Shown in pieces: positions 1-12,522 of a stretch of 64,000 bases of DNA (within the stretch, counting starts at the first letter, position 1; every line of letters begins with the position of its first letter). Both the position numbers and the translations under genes were made by a program. A model generated the notes under the pieces. It made no database searches. It was not told where the DNA came from and was given only the letters and a program-made list of their open reading frames with translations. Source of the DNA: Rhynochetos jubatus (taxonomy: Eukaryota > Chordata > Aves > Eurypygiformes > Rhynochetidae); the NCBI GenBank assembly GCA_027574665.1, contig CM050655.1, forward strand, positions 2,666,001 to 2,730,000. The letters are read 5' to 3'.

Positions 1-2423
1 ATCAAAAGCCAATTTCTTTGTTAAAATGGATTTATTAGATTGGTTCAGCTGGGCCACAAGCCTATCTTTTTCATATTAGCAAATTCTATCTAAATAGAAA
101 GATAAGACTTTTAATAGTAGTTTGTTTCCATAACAACAGAAATCAATTTCACCTTCAGCATTTCACGCTTGTATGTGTGCAACTACAGACAAACAAAATT
201 TATCTCCAAATCAGGGTATCGATATTGCAGGCACAGACATTGAATGAAGCTGGCCTTTCTGAACAAACGTCATGACACTAGTAGAAGTAACAGTGTAAGT
301 CTTGCATCTGAGTTTAATGCATGAAATTTCAGTGAAATAGGCATTTTGAAATCGTGAGCATGCAGCCTCTAAACTCCTGCAGTTCAGGTGACCAAAGCTG
401 GTAGACTGGCTCCGAGGTAATTTTCAGAAGTTCTGAGAACTCAGTGATGCTTCAGAGAAGTTGATGGTCTCAGTATCATTATGGTTCAGGCTATTTCCAG
501 CCTGAACCATCTACACACAGATGAGCAAAGCCAGGTGCAAAACAGCCTGAGGGACTTGGAAAAATCATCATATTCAAATCTATTTTCCCCCTTTTCAGCA
601 CTGTTTTATACCTCGATCAAACCTATTGGCATTCAGCTTTGCAGGACCACCAGAGAGAGCTTGTGAGCTGCTGACACTAATGTACCAACTGTCTTAATAC
701 AGAATAAGGATGTTTGCTATTCTTGTAATTTGTCCTGAAGGTAAATATTTTTGACACTTCATTAGGAAGAGATATACGACATCTCAAGAGTTGAGTTATG
801 ACTGTCAAAGAAGAGAAAGAACTATACTTAATATTACAGCAGTGTATCTTCCTTTTGTGATGTGCAAGAAATACAGATGTCTCCTAAATTCTGCTATGAT
901 TGAGTCCTGATAAATATGTATGATTTTAGGAACTTCCAGGCCAAATTCAACCCTCCTGTAACTGAACATAAGTGTTCCCACATGAACAGAGTTTCTTTGG
1001 CATCACCATGCGCTGCCTCCAGCCCTTACCCTTCCTCTCCCAGGAAGAAAGAGGCACGACTGTTAACCTCACCACATAAGCACATTACACCAGTCAGGTA
1101 CCGTCTGAAACTTTCAGTGACTACATCTCCTGTACATGGACTGTCAGCACAACTCCTTAGAAATGATAACATTCCTGGCACAGCAGAGGCCACAGGGGCA
1201 CTGTCCTAGAGTTCACTCTCACATAAGCGACATCTAATTCAGGCCAACACTGCAGTGAGAACAGGATGAAGGGTAGAGCTGCTTTGCTGCCAACAAGAGG
1301 TTCTTTTAACCCATCAGTTGCCTTAAAACAGAGAGGGTACTGTGCTTTGTTTGCTTTGCACCTTCAGGAGGACTGAGTGTAAGAAAAAAGCATTAGCTCA
1401 AGATACACAGGACTCACTAGAGCTGAGTCAAGCTGCATGTCTGGAAGACAAGAGATGAAAATATGACAGCCAAAAACTAGGAGTGAGAGAGATCCCTTTA
1501 GTGGTGCCTCTGTAACCAGCTAATTTGTCCTAGTACATAGGTTTTTCCTGGTGTAACTAATTAACACAAGAGTTGGGGTGCATGTGAGCACCTCACACAG
1601 CAGCTGTCCCTAAAGGCTGTCCAAATATCTCACAGCTGAGAATTTGGTAGAAAGACATCTGTAGAGGAGGTTAAGTTTGAGGTGCAGATGCAAGAAGACG
1701 CAAAGCTACAAATTTCTGAGGTGGTCTGAAGCAAAACCAAACTGATAACCCTGAGTTCAAAAGTGCTAGAGACAGGTAACAGTGTAAATGAGCAAAGCAG
1801 TGAAGAAATACAGGGAAAAAAGAGGAAAACTGAAATAGCTAGAACAAACTTATTGGCTTAAGTGTCTGCAAATCACAAAGTAAAACTGCATCTAAACCAG
1901 TACAATGGCAGATGTGGCTTCAGAACTGAAAACATTCAACAATCTGTAAATTCCTACTGGCAAAACCGATCTTGTTCTAAAAGCTATTTTATGTGCCAGC
2001 AACTGATTGGAAACAGTTGAACGTGCCATCTGCTTAGCAGTACTAAGCTAGGAAGAAGAAAAAACCCAACAGCCCAGTCCCATTCATTTTACATGCCCTG
2101 TTAGCATCCTTGGACTGATGATTAAGGGTGACCCTGCTAGGGAGACTGGAAAACATTAAAATTAACATTGCATTTAATTCTAAGCAGCTAGTTGGAATTT
2201 AGCTCATGCAGATAATGATAAAACCTATAATCAGCTGATGATTACGCAATAGAGCTTGAGGAGTTTTGGTTAGTGAAGATTTTAATGCTCGTCCCAAACA
2301 AGTCACCACCAAACATGTTAGCCCATGGGCAAATTTGGTGACAGTATTGGAGTGTTATTGCCTCATGGCATTGCTTTTACAAGTCTCTCCGGTGAGGAGA
2401 TAAGTGCCCTATCGTAACGTTGT

Positions 2424-2840
2424 GATCAAGAAGAGCGTGGCCAGCAGGTCGAGGGTAGTTCTCCTCCCCCTCTACTCTGTGCTGGTGAGGCCTCCCCTGG
2501 AGTGCTGTGTCCAGTGCTGGGCTCCTCAGCTCCAGAAGGACAAGGAGCTACTGGAGAGGGTCCAGTGCAGGGCCACTGAGGTGATGAAGGGCCTGGAGCA
2601 CCTTCCATAGGAGGAAAGGCTGAGAGAGCTGGGGCTGTTCAGCTTGGAGAAGAGGAGGCTGAGGGGGATCTTATCAATGCTTATCAATATCTAAAGGGTG
2701 GGTGTCAGGAGGTTGGGGCCAGGCTCTTCTCAGTGGTGTCCAGTGACAGGACAAGGGGTAATGGCCATAAACTGGAAAACAAAAGGTTCAACCTGAATGT
2801 GAGGAAACCCTTCTTACCTGTGAGGGTGATAGAGCACTAT
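2424..2840 (+). mobile_element. CR1 LINE fragment, truncated at both ends
   Basis: The segment starts inside the C-terminal part of the CR1 ORF2 reading frame ([31 protein letters not shown]) and continues into the 3' portion (GACAGGACAAGGGGTAATGG). It ends near the GTGATAGAGCACT block, short of the usual CR1 3' end. There is no terminal octamer repeat, so it is truncated at its 3' end as well as its 5' end. It is an old, inactive copy, inserted antisense to PCDH15. Confidence 0.92.
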
Positions 2841-3391
2841 AATTTCAAGAGAAACAGTATTTAACGCAGCTCCACATTTCCTGCTGAGCTATTAGCAATA
2901 TAAACATGGTTGTTAAGATGCAAGGACTAAAGCCTCGGTTAAAAAGGGTCATTGGAATTTATATATTTCTTTTATTTTTTTCTTAAATACATTAGTGCTT
3001 ATCAGCTTTCAGAGGACACTAACCTTAAAACAAACATATTCATATAGAGTAATTCATATGGCATATCATTAACCAAATTAATTCTAATTAAAAGTGACTT
3101 TTTGATAATGATTTGTGGCATTCTTCTGCACTCAAGCTTCCTTTTTATCTACTTAAAGTAATCTTTCTAAAAATCTAGACCAAGACAACACATTGCCCTG
3201 TTCTAAAAGGATTTTATATCCAAATGAGTAGATTGAAGGCAGCGGCTGCCAGGAAAATTGCTGTACCTTATAGAGCTTGGAGAAGCCATCCATAGAATTT
3301 TCCTGAGTCATATATGTAACTGTTTTGAAGATGAGAGAAGTGTTAATCCAGTGTTTTACTGGCCTATTTGTCTCCAAATTCAATTTGTGTG

Positions 3392-3431
3392 CAAGATTAT
3401 GTACTCTAGTACAAGATTATGTACACTAGTT
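3392..3431. repeat. 20-bp tandem duplication
   Basis: Two adjacent copies of CAAGATTATGTACTCTAGTA, the second differing at two positions. This is a simple local duplication in intron sequence. Confidence 0.9.
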
Positions 3432-3450
3432 TTCTTCTCTCCCTGCCTTC

Positions 3451-3464
3451 GTGTGTGTGTGTGT
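3451..3464. repeat. (GT)7 microsatellite
   Basis: Seven uninterrupted GT units, just after the 20-bp duplication. Confidence 0.9.
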
Positions 3465-6182
3465 TTGGCTCATGGCAGTTAGATTATTTCTTACTTCCAG
3501 TACTACCCACTAGGCCATATGGCACAATTAGCGTCAACACTGGGGTGCTACACAAAATATTTTTGGACTGTGCTTTGATGGGAGGGGTGAAATTTTGTTC
3601 AAGCCACAGAGTACAGAACAATTTAAGCAACAGAAATTAAATGTACAAATGTTAAGGAGTATATTTGGAATGAATTTATTTAAAAAGGATTTACATAAAT
3701 TGCTGTATTAAGAATTAATGACTATGGCAAATCATTAAGTACTGTTAAAGAAGAACTAATTGAGGTTTGGGGTTTTTTCTAATTGGAAAGCTGTAGTTTT
3801 TGCATAGGGCAATATAAATTATGCTCATCAAAACGCATCACGTGCCAATAACATGGATCAAAGAGAGAGCTAGCTGAGAATAACTTTTTAAATGCCAAAG
3901 TGAGACAGAACTGGTGACCTGCTTACATTTTAAGGGAGTGACAGCAGGACCAAGCCTCAGCAGAAACTGCCCCGCACACAGCCCTGGTTTCTGCTGGGAA
4001 AATGCAGGCACATGGTTGTTCACAGGGACCTACGGGCACCTTAACACATCCCTCGGCCTGGACAACTGCTGGAAGAAGCCAGGGTGGATCTTGGTGGGGT
4101 AGGGATCACCTGGAAGTGAGATCTTGTCATAAACACAGCTGTTAAAGCTACCCTGCGATATAAGTGTCTCTCAGTATTAACGCCAACGCTGTTCTGACAT
4201 TTCAGACTATTTTTCTTTTTAAACTGTTGCAAAACGAGATACACTTTAAAAAACTTAAAATATTGTTTACCTCCTGCTTAATGTTACCCATAAACTCTCT
4301 AAAATAACGACACAGTGTATTTCAACCCAGATTATAAAATAATCTTTGAACCTCCTTAGTATCTACCCTGGTAAACACCTATAGTTTAGTGCTTCCTCAC
4401 TACCGTCTCACAGCTCATCTTTTCTATTTCCTACTTGATAAAATGGAAAAAATTATATTAGCCTAAACTGCCACTAAACGATAACTGCTGGCAAGTGCCC
4501 ACCACTGTGATTATTATGCTTAACTAATCTAATTACAGCAATGGCAAATAAAAGCAGGCATACCCTGTAAATCACATCTAATTGCAGGAGCCGTATCAAT
4601 ATCTAAACAGCAGCCATTGCAACTACTGCAATTAATCTACCCATCCACTGGTCTTTCCCAATGGGTGTTCCACCAACAGCAACTGGATGAAGCAAACCTG
4701 TTTGCTCAGGCCTGCCCCAACCTCTCGGCAGACAGCAGGAGCTGAGTTACAGCAGCTCTGCGGTGTCCATGAAGACCTGTCCAGTGGTAAAGCTGACACA
4801 GGGCAGACTGAGCTCTGTTGGTGCAGTCATGCCAGTACCATCTCCCTCCTGGCCTCTCGTGCAGCTCATGCTGCAGACCTCAGGAAGCTGAAAATGAAGA
4901 TACCTGAACACAACAAAGAACCATATGGCGTTGATTCAAACTCTCTGCTAAAGCCACAAACGGCTTTGACCTTGAGCTTTTAGGAGAAAGGACAAGTTTC
5001 AAGATGAGTCTTGGTTTTCTGTCATGCTACTTTCATCAGAAATGGGCGCATGGTAACAGAAACCAAACCACCATCTGGAATTTCACGTTAAGCCAGACCC
5101 CGCTCTTCAGATGTAAAAGGCTGAAGTAAGTACAGGAACCCAGATGATGAATTGTTACTTCAAGTATTATGTAATTAAACCCCTTCTTTGCTTTCAATGT
5201 AAATAAACTAGCAATGACCAGCTTCTTGCAATAAAGCTGACCCTTATTTTCAATAAACAATACCTCCTTCTGCTGCTCTGGGAAAAGGCATTTTGCACTA
5301 ACAAAGCTAGAGCTGATATTTCCAAAATTAGGGCTTCCAGAAGCAGCACCCTCTGCCAGCCTGCCAGAAGGCCCTTGCTGGGCAATTTTTATTGGACCCA
5401 TTGAAGCAAATTAAATACATGTTTGTGCTTAAAATAAAATAATATAATCAATGTGATTTATTTTCTCTGAAAGTCTGCTAAAACATGGTTAGCTAGTAAT
5501 CTGTGATATAAAAATTGTGTTATACAAAACTTTTTTCTACCATATGAAGGCAATGAAATCAAGTGCCAAATGGTTGTCTGCCCTTGACGCTTCCAACACT
5601 TGGGCAAGTAGGTCACCTCAAAAAAGGAGAACTTTGCCATATTTTATCACATCCACATGAGAAAGTAAATGTAGCTGCTCACAGTGTTAATTATCTTCAT
5701 TCTTTACTTAAACATCCCTTTCCGTGATCTACACCATCTTTATGGTACATAACAGTTACACAATTAAGGAGGCAATCATGAGAAGTACATCACCATTTAC
5801 TTGAGTTGCACTTTTACGATATAATAGCAGCAGATGGATCCTATCTCACCTCTGATATTGTTTTTTTCCTTCTTATTCTCTTTTCATTGAATTGGGTTGT
5901 CCTCATTTTAGTTCCGATATGCCCTACTGTTTTAGACTTTAGTTTATCCTCTCCCCTGTGCCATTTCTTAAGCATCTGGCCTCACTTAGAGAACCAAACC
6001 TTGACAACCGCCTCTCCGTACTGACAGCACAGTAAATGCCTGGTACAAAACACCGCTATGACTTGTACTAGCCCTGCCCAGAGGTGCAGGAACGGACACA
6101 GGTCATCAGGAACATAGAGATTCACATGGAGGCATTAAAAAATAAGGGCCTTGGAGAGTGATAAGTAGTTGCTATTAAGCAT

Positions 6183-6196
6183 ACACACACACACAC
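6183..6196. repeat. (AC)7 microsatellite
   Basis: Seven uninterrupted AC units in intron sequence. Confidence 0.9.
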
Positions 6197-8572
6197 GACT
6201 GACAAACTGGGAATTTTCAAACAACTCACTTGACTATTCAAAATCATCCGCTAGTAAGAGAAGTCTTTGACTTTCAGGTTTTCAACCTAAATCTGTCACA
6301 CACAGATAAAAATCAAGAGAAAAACCAAATAAGCTAGGAGTTAATCAACAGAGCCCCTGCTGTAGCTCTAGAATACCTAGATATGTTTAAAACAAGGAAA
6401 AACACAGTGTCAATTCAAAGCCCATTCCTTTTTCACTACCAAAAATCTTACACTTTAATTTAAACATTTTCTCCTTCTCTCAGGATAATGGAATGTACCT
6501 AAGAAACCAATCTAAAAGTTAATATCACTTCTACACATTCCGTACCTATTTATTGCTGGTATCTCCTTGAAATACAGAGCTAAAAATGGCAAGTTTGGGT
6601 CCTGCTGTGCAGGAAGTGTTGCATGCTTTCCTGCAATGGTGACTGTATGGCATTGCTGTGAGAAGGAACATGACACTATTCATAATTAGAAAATGTTGTT
6701 TCACTGTGAGACCCAGTAACAATGATTTCAACCATCTATAATATGTGGTTCTACATCTTGCAGTTGTAAAACTTTTCTGCTAGTCAATACCATGTTCAAG
6801 GATCAAAGTTGTTGACAGTGACAGAAGGAATGAGAATATGCTGAGAATATCAGTTTCTTTTCAAAATTACTCAAATATCACTAAAAAATTTAGCAACTAT
6901 TAATGAATGCAGAAGATGAAAGCAAAGCATTTAAAACTCCTATTGAGCAGGTTTCTTTTATCAGAATAAAACTGTGAATTTCTACAGTGCAAGCCATGTG
7001 TGTACTTCACTAATGTTCTTAAAAATTTCTACTTGGAGAACTATTCATTTAATTCTACTCACCTGAACTCCTCAAGACATTAATTTGATTAATTCTTCTT
7101 AACACTAATTGGAATGGGTATCATATTAAACTTAGCAATTATTTTTTTTTTCTAAAGGCCTGAAAATAAGCTAACCAGCACCAACTGCTAAAAATGCTTG
7201 GTGATAGAATGATAAATTACACTCTGATTTACTGAGACAAGCACTTCTTAACTGTTTTGAATTTTACTTCAACTAAGCACAGAGTTATGTTTGCTGCCAC
7301 CCAACTTCTGTCTTATACCTTGTTCTATTTTGCCTGCCAGCAAAGTCAGGGGAAATTCTGTCATACCTTTTAACAGAAGCAGGTTAGAGACACAGAATTG
7401 TCATTTCTTCTGTCTCATCCTTTTCTGTCTTCTGATCACCCTTCTTGAGTCGAGTGTTTCAGAAGCGGAAAACCAGATTCCCTCTTCACCCCTAAACATC
7501 CTCTACCTGCATACCTGCTCTTTTTCACATGATTCTTATCCCTTGGCTGACACACGTGAATATGTGCCTAAGAAATCAGGAAGGTCTCTTTGAAAACAAG
7601 GCAGGATTTCACAGCCTCTTCAAATTCTGTATAATAAACCCAAAATGTAATTTTATGTTTGTGTCTAATATTTCACCTTCACACGTGTAACACCTTTACC
7701 TAAATAACTTCTCTATTCACTATTCCTTATCTCCTCCAGTATCTCTGTAGTTCTGAATCTTCAGCACTTCTAAAGGATTTGACACAATTTTTTGTTCCCT
7801 ATTTTTGAGTATGCCAGGGCTTCAGTTAAGGTTCATAGCCAGCACCAACAAGTGGCAAAATGTCTGGCAAAAAAAATGATTATAACAAAAATACTAGCCC
7901 TATCTTCAAAACTCTGCTCAATTATGGTATCAGTTCACCCTGACAGCAACACTACCACATTTTTTTTTAATTTGTGCATCTAGAATTTTCATTGAATCAA
8001 GCAGACATCTGGTTATATGTCACTATCTATTTTCTACAGAGTAGAAATCTGGTGTACCTTAAAACTTCAGTACAGATGATAGAGGAAAAGGAATCTATAA
8101 AAGGAAATTTTTCATTTCATTTTCTGAACATATTACTTCCAACACACAGTGCTGCTTTATTACTTTATTTGCATAGAAGTAAACCTCTAAAGTAAACACA
8201 GGCACTGCACATGCTAAATGACTTTTCTCAGCTTCATTTATAAAGTATGAACTGAGTCTTCACAGTTGATAAAGCAGTAGTAAATATACATGGTTTTAAA
8301 ACTGGCATTCTGAGCTAATTGCTATTCCCAGTTATCAGTGCATATCTTTAATCTCCTCTCACTGTAATTCCACCCTACAAGTTCCCTTGAACTCCAGATT
8401 GCCACTTCTTTTAACCACTCAATGCTCTCCTAATAATGCTATCAGAAAACCTGCACTGACTTTGATCTGCCAATTGATCTTCTCTGATCTGATTCCCCAA
8501 ATTACCCTGCAGGCTGGGCATGGGTCTTCACATTGGGCAACCTTTCATGTTTCTGTCTGAACAGCATTCTTT

Positions 8573-9400
8573 CACAGAGTCACAGGACGGTTTGGGTTGG
8601 AAGGTACCTTAAACATCACCTAGTTCCTGCCATGGGAGGGACACCTTCCACTAGACCAGGTTGCTCCAAGCCTAATCCAGCCTGGCCTTGAACACTTCCA
8701 GGGATGGGGAATCCACAGCTTCTCTGGGCAACCTGTCCCAGTGCCCCCCACCCTCTCTGGGAAGAATTTCTTCTTGACATCCAATCTAAATCTACCCACT
8801 TTCAATTTAAACCTGTTACCACTTTTCCTGTCACTATATGACCTTGCAAAAAGTCCCTCTCCAGCTTTCTTGTAGGCTACTCTAAGGTCTACCCGGAGCC
8901 TTCTCTTCTCCAGGCTGAATAAGCCTCAGCCTAGAGGTGCTAGGAGAGATTCTCCAGCCTTCTGATAATCTTTGTGGACTCCTCTGGACTTGTTCCAACT
9001 GGTCCATGTCCTTCTTATGTTGAGGCCCCCAGAGCTGAATGCAGAACTCCAGGTGGGGACTCACAAGCATGGAGCAGAGGGCAAGAATCCCCTCCCTCGA
9101 CATGCTGGCCATGCTGCTCTGGATACAGCCCAGGATACGGTTGGCTTTCTGGGCTGCCAGCGCACACTGCTGGCTCATGTCCAGCTTTTCACCCACCAGT
9201 ACCCCCAAGCCCTTCTCCTCAGGGCTGCTCTCCAGCCATTCTCCATCCAGCTTGTCTTTGTGCTGGGATTGCCCCGACCCAGATGCAGGACCTTGCACTT
9301 GGCCTTGTGGAATTCCATGCAGTTGGCACAGGCCCACCTCTCCAGCCTGTCTAGGTCCCTCTAGATGGCATCCCTCCCCTCCACTGCTATGCCAGGAACA
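8573..9400 (-). mobile_element. CR1 LINE copy, 5'-truncated
   Basis: Read on the minus strand this is the last ~0.83 kb of a CR1 element. It carries the end of ORF2 ([52 protein letters not shown]) followed by the 3' region ending CCAACCCAAACCGTCCTGTGACT. The reading frame is open for about 170 codons but carries only the tail of the reverse transcriptase protein, so it is non-autonomous. It lies in the same orientation as PCDH15. Plus-strand open frames over it are antisense shadows. Confidence 0.95.
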
Positions 9401-10264
9401 AACTTGGGGCAAGAGGCAGCAGAAGGCAAAGCAGCATTAATGCTCCTTCATTTTTTTTTTCAGCTGTGAGACTGTAGCAAGCACCAGCTCAGCCTTAGCA
9501 CTATCCCAAGGAGCGTATACTGTGAAATTCCTGACCAGGCCCATCCAGTAGGTGTGCCCCTCCCTGCTACAGCCTCAAATTGAATTGGCATAGGGCAGAT
9601 TCATATACGATAATGTGCCCTTTCCAAGTTATCTTCACTATATTCCCAGCTGTTTGCTAGGACTGCTGTATGTATTTCTAGAGAAGACCAATATGAATAT
9701 TTTGGGAACAAAAAACTGCCTATGATAAGCACTGTATAAAAAAATAAGAAAATACAAATACTCTGGACTAGTGCACAAAGTAAACAAATTTCATCTCCAG
9801 AGACTTCTATCTAATAGTCAATGCTTAACAATTTCCCACCTTTCTGCCATTTCTGGGCTTACTTCAGGAAGGACTGCCACGAAACAAAAAAGCAATGGGC
9901 AACTTTAATAAGCTCTGATATTCTCTATTTCATTCCTGGTGCTCTAAACACATCATGAGGTCAAAGTAAAACTCTTAGCAGGTCATATTTCTGTGCCCTT
10001 TCGTGCATAAGCTAGAATCAGCAACTTCAAAGCTATTCCACTAGCACTTAAGGTGAAAAAGATGCAGGCAGCCTGCTGAGGTAACAAAATAAAGACAGAA
10101 GAAACAAGCTGACTTGGAAAGTCCTGGCAACTGAAGTTGTCTTCAGCACAAAAGATTGCATCACAAAGCATTAAACAGAAAACAAATAGCTTTTATTCTA
10201 AGCTATTTTTCTGTCTGATGCTAATTCTACTCTATATATATTGTATATATTTCCCTGAATTTTC

Positions 10265-10280
10265 TTTTTTTTTTTTTTTT
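10265..10280. repeat. T16 homopolymer
   Basis: Sixteen T residues, about 0.6 kb from the sixth exon on its downstream side. No adjacent retroposed body was recognised. Confidence 0.9.
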
Positions 10281-10855
10281 AAACTATGAATTGTCAGTTT
10301 TACTGACAAATTGCGTCACAGCACACAGACTTGAAACTGCTTTGCTGATCTGAAAGAGCAACTGTTCTTTCCTTTCCAAAGCATAAACATGCTGCTGCCA
10401 AAGACGTAATCAGAAACATTTAAGATAAAAGCCAGTGTTGCGTAGAAAAGAACCATCTAAATATTAACATATCTAAAGGGATAGCTACCAATCTTGAAAT
10501 GAAAAATGAGCACATAAATTGAATAGAAGTAAAACCTGCAACACACTAAGCTCAAAATAACTTTGCATCAGTAACTGCTGGAATACTGGAACGATGCATG
10601 TCAGTCGTACACACACAAATGGAAACCATCACACTCATATTCATACTCAAGCACTGATTTCACAAGAAGAATCACCCATTTTGTGCTCACTAGGCTTGTT
10701 TCTATAAATAAATAAAATGTAAATTACTGCCAGTGTCTGAGAAGCTCAAGCAGTTTTAGAAGAAATCTATCTCCTAGCCTCCTGTGAAGAATCAAACCAG
10801 TGTTTAAACATTTTACCACTTCTAGTGAATATTATTTAAAACATTTCAGTCTTAC

Positions 10856-10983
10856 CTTAACTTTAAGCACAGAAGAAAACATTTTGGCATCTTCAGACAC
10901 TCCTCCAATGTACATTTTTTTGCTAAAGACAGGTGCATGGTCATTCTCATCCTTCACTTCAATAAATACCTTGGCTGTATTAC
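10856..10983 (-). CDS. PCDH15: PCDH15 exon (sixth in window): EC10-EC11 linker and start of EC11
   Basis: This 128-bp exon begins after a CTTGTAG acceptor. Its first two bases complete the serine split by the previous intron. It reads [19 protein letters not shown], the last strand of EC10, the canonical calcium linker DEND and the opening of EC11. It continues as [20 protein letters not shown] and KVK, ending in phase 0 at AAG|GTAAGA. This is the start of the last extracellular cadherin repeat of PCDH15, next to the membrane-adjacent domain involved in dimerisation and channel association. The following exon, which should continue with an A-T-D-x-D calcium motif, was not found in the remaining 10.8 kb, so that intron is longer than the window shows. 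Confidence 0.96.
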
Positions 10984-11738
10984 CTACAAGAGGGAATGAA
11001 AAGATCTATTGTAAAGTGTATGCTTTAACACCTACTAGTGTTAAGTAGTCCAAAAAGATCATGTAAAATAAATGTATGGATAATACTGTGCAAATAAATA
11101 CATAAAAATAATAGCACATTCAATAGCAAAAGTATGAACTTGAAGGAAGCCAAGAGATTTCATGCTTTTTTCTTATATCTACTTTTATTGTTTCTGCATT
11201 TGCCATTTTTTCTGAATAAATCTTGATTTAACTTTGAGGTGAAGCCTGTACCTTTATAGAAAATGATTTCCAAAATCTGTACACCTGCACTTTGCAATTA
11301 AGGCTGTCTGAATTTACCTGTAAGCAACAAACTGCCAAGGCTTTTTTACTTTTAGAAAGCAAGCTATTTGGGGAAAATATAATAAAAGACCTGTAACTAA
11401 TTTTTCAAATAAAAAGAAAAGCACAAGTAAGAATATTGTGATTCAGTTACACAGATATGGGTCACATAAAATTCTCACCAGTCTTTTAAAAAGGTAATGA
11501 ACAGGTGATATATACCAGTAGTTATGTTGCAAGCTGCAGCTTCCTTTTCCACTTCACATATGGCGTGCTTTATATATTTTAATTATTACTAACTCCCATG
11601 CAAACACTTCCTGGGTGATTCTGCAATGGTGTGTAAATTCAGCAACGGTCATACAACAGCTCTGGCTAAGCAGCCTCAACACCTGATGAGTTTACTGTAT
11701 TAACTGAACGTGTGCCTAACCCTGTCTTCATCACAAAT

Positions 11739-11760
11739 CTGGCCTCTAACTGGCCTCTAA
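11739..11760. repeat. 11-bp perfect tandem duplication
   Basis: CTGGCCTCTAA occurs twice head to tail. Confidence 0.9.
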
Positions 11761-12495
11761 CTCAAGAAGTACTACTTCTTCCCTAGAGGTTCAACACATC
11801 TTCAAGAAAAATACAGCTGTTAATTTGTGTTTTATTAAACACTTACTGATCCACCCCACTGAACCATACACATTTCTTTCCTTCTGCAAGGAAAAAACAG
11901 CTAGCAAAAATTACGTGCAAAAAAGATTCAACTGCACAGTAATCTAAACCAACATCTGTTTGTCTCTTTCAGAATTGTATAATCCAGAAAGATTGCTGGA
12001 AATGATGATATCCAGTTCATTAAAACCACATTTTCAAGTGATAAATTGCCTCATTTCAGAGTTGGTTTTCCCAACTTGTTTGAGCGCCAGGGTAATTTAA
12101 ATGTTGCACAGGTGCCATGCTGATGTGAGTGAGCTTCAAAACTCAGCCTCATTTAGAAAGAGCCTTAGTAGCTGTGTTTTTAGGGGACAAAAGATTAAAA
12201 CCCAGACTCTTTCTTAGACTGTCAGTCATCAAAGATATTCTATTTGATGGTCCAACTGATGGGAAACAATGAAGACTTCATAAACATAACTGAAATTTGA
12301 GAAAAACATTTAAAATGCCATTCAATCCATTAGTGCAGAGAGAAGAAAAAAAAAGAGAAATGAAAGTAAAAAAGGAAATGACATTTCCTCAGAGCAATAA
12401 TAAATTATTCACCTTCCACACTGATCTGTGCAGATATGTTAAACGACTTGTGGGCACTGTTACTTCATGGGAAAATGACTTCATGACAAGGACTC

Positions 12496-12522
12496 TTTTA
12501 CACGTGTAAAAAAAAAAAAAAA
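12496..12522. repeat. 16-bp palindrome with E-box core joined to A-tract
   Basis: TTTTACACGTGTAAAA is a perfect palindrome around a CACGTG E-box. It runs into a 15-base A tract. A regulatory role is possible but is not shown. Confidence 0.8.

Larger units (their letters stand above)
1..10855 (-). other. PCDH15: PCDH15 intron downstream of the sixth exon (partial)
   Basis: This is at least 10.9 kb of intron. It holds two CR1 fragments of opposite orientation (2424-2840 and 8573-9400), a 20-bp tandem duplication, a GT run, an AC run and a T16 tract. The open frames here are short and show no cadherin or other recognisable protein. A stretch near 4480-4660 is rich in homeodomain-type TAAT boxes and looks selectively maintained, but that is only an impression. 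No further PCDH15 exon was found by eye. Confidence 0.85.

Noticed and set aside
8882-9440. Several overlapping long frames on both strands
   Set aside because: All fall inside the CR1 copy at 8573-9400. The minus frame is the ORF2 tail and the plus frames are antisense shadows.
1-10855. The next PCDH15 exon (continuation of EC11)
   Set aside because: I scanned the minus strand for the expected A-T-D-x-D start and for an aromatic-rich strand with suitable splice sites and did not find it. It probably lies outside the window.
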